This document shows positions 62,147 to 64,000 of a DNA stretch of 64,000 bases, piece after piece. Position 1 is the first letter of the stretch; every line of letters begins with the position of its first letter. A model generated the notes under the pieces. The model did not search any database, was not told the origin of the DNA, and was given only the letters and a program-made list of their open reading frames with translations. Source of the DNA: Caenimonas aquaedulcis (GTDB taxonomy: Bacteria; Pseudomonadota; Gammaproteobacteria; Burkholderiales; Burkholderiaceae_C); NCBI RefSeq assembly GCF_015831345.1, contig NZ_JADWYS010000001.1, positions 1 to 64,000 on the forward strand, read 5' to 3'. A program made the position numbers and the translations under genes.

Positions 62147-62926
62147 TCAGCCGAGCTCGACGGTCACCGGGGCGTGGTCGCTGGGTTTGTCCCATTTGCG
62201 CGGCACGCGGTCGATCCCGCAGGACTTCACGTGCGGGCGCACCGCGTCGCTCACGAGGATGTGGTCGATGCGCAGGCCGCGGTTCTTCGGGTAGCCCAGC
62301 ATCCGGTAGTCCCACCAGCTGAAGCTCTTCTCCGGCTGCTCGAACAGGCGGAAGCTGTCGCACAGGCCCAGCCCGACGATCTGGCGGAAGTGCTCGCGCT
62401 CCTCGCTCGTGTGGTGGATGGTCTCGCGCAGGCCTTCGGGGTCGAAGGAATCGCGGTCTTCCGGCGCGATGTTGAAATCGCCCAAGAGCACGAGGCGCCC
62501 GTGCTGCCGCATCTCGGCCTCCAGGTAGGCGCGCAGTCCGCTCAGCCAGCTCATCTTGTAGGCGAACTTGTCGGTGCCGGGGGCCTGCCCGTTCACGAAA
62601 TAGCCGTTGACGACGCGCAGCTCGCCGGCGGGCGAATCGACCGTCGCCGCGATCACGCGCGAGTGCTCGTCGGCGAAGCCGGTGATGTTCTTCACCACGT
62701 CGCGCACCGGCGCTCGGCTCATGATCGCGACGCCGTTGTAGGTCTTCTGCCCGAACACCGCGCAGTGCCCGTAGCCGGCGTCCCGCAGCACGTCGAGCGG
62801 GAACTTGTCGTCCGTCATCTTGAGCTCCTGCAGGCACAGGACGTCGACGGGGTTGGCCGCCGTCCAGTCCAGCACGTGCTGCAGGCGCGCGGTGAGGGAG
62901 TTGACGTTCCAGGTGGTGATCTTCAC
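62147..62926 (-). CDS. xth: exodeoxyribonuclease III
   Basis: A 259-residue ExoIII-type AP endonuclease/exonuclease. Conserved features: TTWNVNSL at the start, LCLQELKM (metal Glu), YNGVAIMSR, GDFNIAPED, and C-terminal DHILVS and SDHAPV. The start is GTG at 62926 (VKITTWN), the only start that gives the normal N-terminus; the frame upstream belongs to another gene. It ends 3 bases from the glnG stop (convergent). Confidence 0.95.
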   Translation of the reverse strand: MKITTWNVNSLTARLQHVLDWTAANPVDVLCLQELKMTDDKFPLDVLRDAGYGHCAVFGQKTYNGVAIMSRAPVRDVVKNITGFADEHSRVIAATVDSPAGELRVVNGYFVNGQAPGTDKFAYKMSWLSGLRAYLEAEMRQHGRLVLLGDFNIAPEDRDSFDPEGLRETIHHTSEEREHFRQIVGLGLCDSFRLFEQPEKSFSWWDYRMLGYPKNRGLRIDHILVSDAVRPHVKSCGIDRVPRKWDKPSDHAPVTVELG

Positions 62927-62933
62927 GGGAAGC

Positions 62934-63527
62934 TCAGATGTGCAGTGCCGCCGCGATCCCGATCGCCACACCGATCGCACCCATGCCGAACATGCCCCAC
63001 TCCAGCCACTTCTTGCGGGTGAGGAGGGCGATGGCCGCCAGGGCGATGGCGACCTGCAAGGCGGTCGTGGCCTGGGCCCAGCGGTGGTGCACGTGCATCT
63101 GCGCGTCGCTCTGCTTGTCCCAGTCGTCGGACTCGGCCTCGAGCTTGCGGGCCTCGGTTTCGATCTCCTTCTTTTCCTTCTCGTAGCGGTCGATCTTGGC
63201 CTGGTACTTGTCCTTGTCGGCCTGCTGCGGCGTGAGGTCGCGCGAGACTTCGGCGAGCGACTGCTTGGTGCTCTTGGACTGGAAGTAGTTCCACTGGTTG
63301 GACGCCGCCGTCTTCTTGATCGCGGCGTTGTTCTTGTAGAGGCCGGCATTGGCCTGCGTCGCGCCGCCCATGTACGCGAAGATCGCGCCGATGGTGGCGA
63401 TCACCGCGGTGAACATCGCGATCTGGTTGATCATGCCGCCGGCGCCTTCGCCGTGCGCGGCGTGCTGCGTGGCGTGTTCGAGCTCGTGGTCGTGCGGCCC
63501 GTGCACGTGAAATCCCGCTCCTGACAT
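62934..63527 (-). CDS. DUF4337 domain-containing membrane protein
   Basis: A 197-residue protein of the DUF4337 type: a His-rich N-terminus (HVHGPHDHELEHATQHAAH), one hydrophobic segment (about 33-53), a charged central coiled coil (about 95-145) and two hydrophobic segments (about 152-168 and 175-196). Function unknown. The His-rich tail could bind metal. It lies 7 bases upstream of xth on the same strand. Confidence 0.88.
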   Translation of the reverse strand: MSGAGFHVHGPHDHELEHATQHAAHGEGAGGMINQIAMFTAVIATIGAIFAYMGGATQANAGLYKNNAAIKKTAASNQWNYFQSKSTKQSLAEVSRDLTPQQADKDKYQAKIDRYEKEKKEIETEARKLEAESDDWDKQSDAQMHVHHRWAQATTALQVAIALAAIALLTRKKWLEWGMFGMGAIGVAIGIAAALHI

Positions 63528-63528
63528 G

Positions 63529-64000
63529 TCAGTCTCCTCGTTGTGTGTTGTGCAGTGTCACGAAACTGTAGCGCAGCCCCCCGGTGGACAAGTGGCTTTC
63601 GCGGTGCTGTTCCTGCCAGTGCGCGCCGAGCTGCGGCGCATAGGTGTCGCCATCGAAGTCGGCGTCGATCTCCGTCACCTCCGCGTCGTGCGCGATCGCG
63701 GCGGCCTGTTCGTAGATCTGCCCGCCGCCGATGATCCATGCGCGGGGTTCGCCGGCGCACGCGGCGACGGCTTCCTCGAGCGAGGCCACGCGCGTCGCGC
63801 CCGGTGCCTGCCAGTCCGACTGGCGCGTGACGACGATGTTGCTGCGACCCGGCAGGGGACGAAAGCGCGGCGGCAGGGATTCCCAGGTCTTGCGTCCCAT
63901 GATGACGGGCGCGCCCATCGTCACCTGCTTGAAGTGCGCCATGTCGGCGGGCAGGTGCCACGGCATCACGCCGTCCTTGCCGATGATGCCGTTGCGCGCG
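63529..64000 (-). CDS. folA: dihydrofolate reductase (N-terminus cut off by the window)
   Basis: The frame runs off the window end; the visible part encodes A-R-N-G-I-I-G-K-D-G then MPWHLPADMAHFKQ, typical of dihydrofolate reductase, and GRKTWESLP, IIGGGQIYEQA and the C-terminal strand. It reduces dihydrofolate to tetrahydrofolate with NADPH. About ten N-terminal residues are missing, so the true start lies beyond base 64000. It follows on the same strand by 1 base before the DUF4337 gene. Confidence 0.95.
   Translation of the reverse strand, partial: ARNGIIGKDGVMPWHLPADMAHFKQVTMGAPVIMGRKTWESLPPRFRPLPGRSNIVVTRQSDWQAPGATRVASLEEAVAACAGEPRAWIIGGGQIYEQAAAIAHDAEVTEIDADFDGDTYAPQLGAHWQEQHRESHLSTGGLRYSFVTLHNTQRGD

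Overview
The window is a GC-rich stretch of a betaproteobacterial chromosome. The many Bug/TctC-type periplasmic receptors, the tandem-fused family III CoA-transferases, the Ntr-controlled glnA-glnL-glnG cluster and the protein sequences suggest Burkholderiales, most likely Comamonadaceae; I cannot name the genus from sequence alone. No ribosomal RNA, prophage, insertion sequence or CRISPR array was seen.

Region 1 (215-18455, minus strand) is one tightly packed run of 16 genes, many overlapping by 4 bases. It encodes two PEP-mutase/isocitrate-lyase-family proteins, a fumarate-reductase-like flavoprotein, a LeuCD-type hydro-lyase, an enolase-superfamily enzyme, an MmgE/PrpD protein, an aldehyde dehydrogenase, a double-domain CoA-transferase, a TctAB transporter with three TctC receptors, a cupin and a hydrolase. 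The combination of PrpD-like dehydratase, aconitase-like hydratase and KRCGH-type lyase resembles the methylcitrate cycle and suggests catabolism of a branched di- or tricarboxylic acid. A divergent plus-strand operon (18649-22023: aldehyde dehydrogenase, beta-hydroxyacid dehydrogenase, TctC) shares a control region that holds two similar palindromes.

Region 2 (22038-34255) is the most unusual part. It holds a complete selenocysteine decoding cassette: tRNA-Sec (selC, 24089-24183), selA, selB and a thioredoxin-reductase-like flavoprotein. On either side lies a long gene interrupted by an in-frame UGA: 22038-23741 (minus) and 31530-33242 (plus). Both UGAs lie in a U-G-S/T-C-T-P motif, both are followed immediately by a bSECIS-like hairpin, and the two proteins are related to each other on both sides of the UGA. 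They are read here as two full-length UGSC-family selenoproteins, each fused to a conserved C-terminal domain of about 380 residues that I do not recognise. TctC receptors adjoin both.

Region 3 (34430-49714) is a mosaic of small catabolic operons: three short-chain dehydrogenases, two fumarate-reductase-like flavoproteins, two Asp/Glu-racemase-family proteins (one in region 2 at 28362), an isochorismatase-fold protein without the usual cysteine, an etfB-etfA-lysR operon, thioredoxin reductase with a second double CoA-transferase, and a MaoC-type dehydratase pair. Two of its divergent promoters share an exact 16-base motif. Six copies of a long palindromic intergenic repeat lie in regions 2 and 3.

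Region 4 (49953-64000) looks more like conserved core genome: HMG-CoA-lyase family protein, a lipoprotein, an RsuA-type pseudouridine synthase, a beta-propeller protein, a polysaccharide deacetylase, a membrane hydroxylase, an EI24 protein, a CinA-like protein, then glnA with two NtrC boxes and a sigma-54 promoter, glnL, glnG, exonuclease III, a DUF4337 protein and the window-truncated folA.
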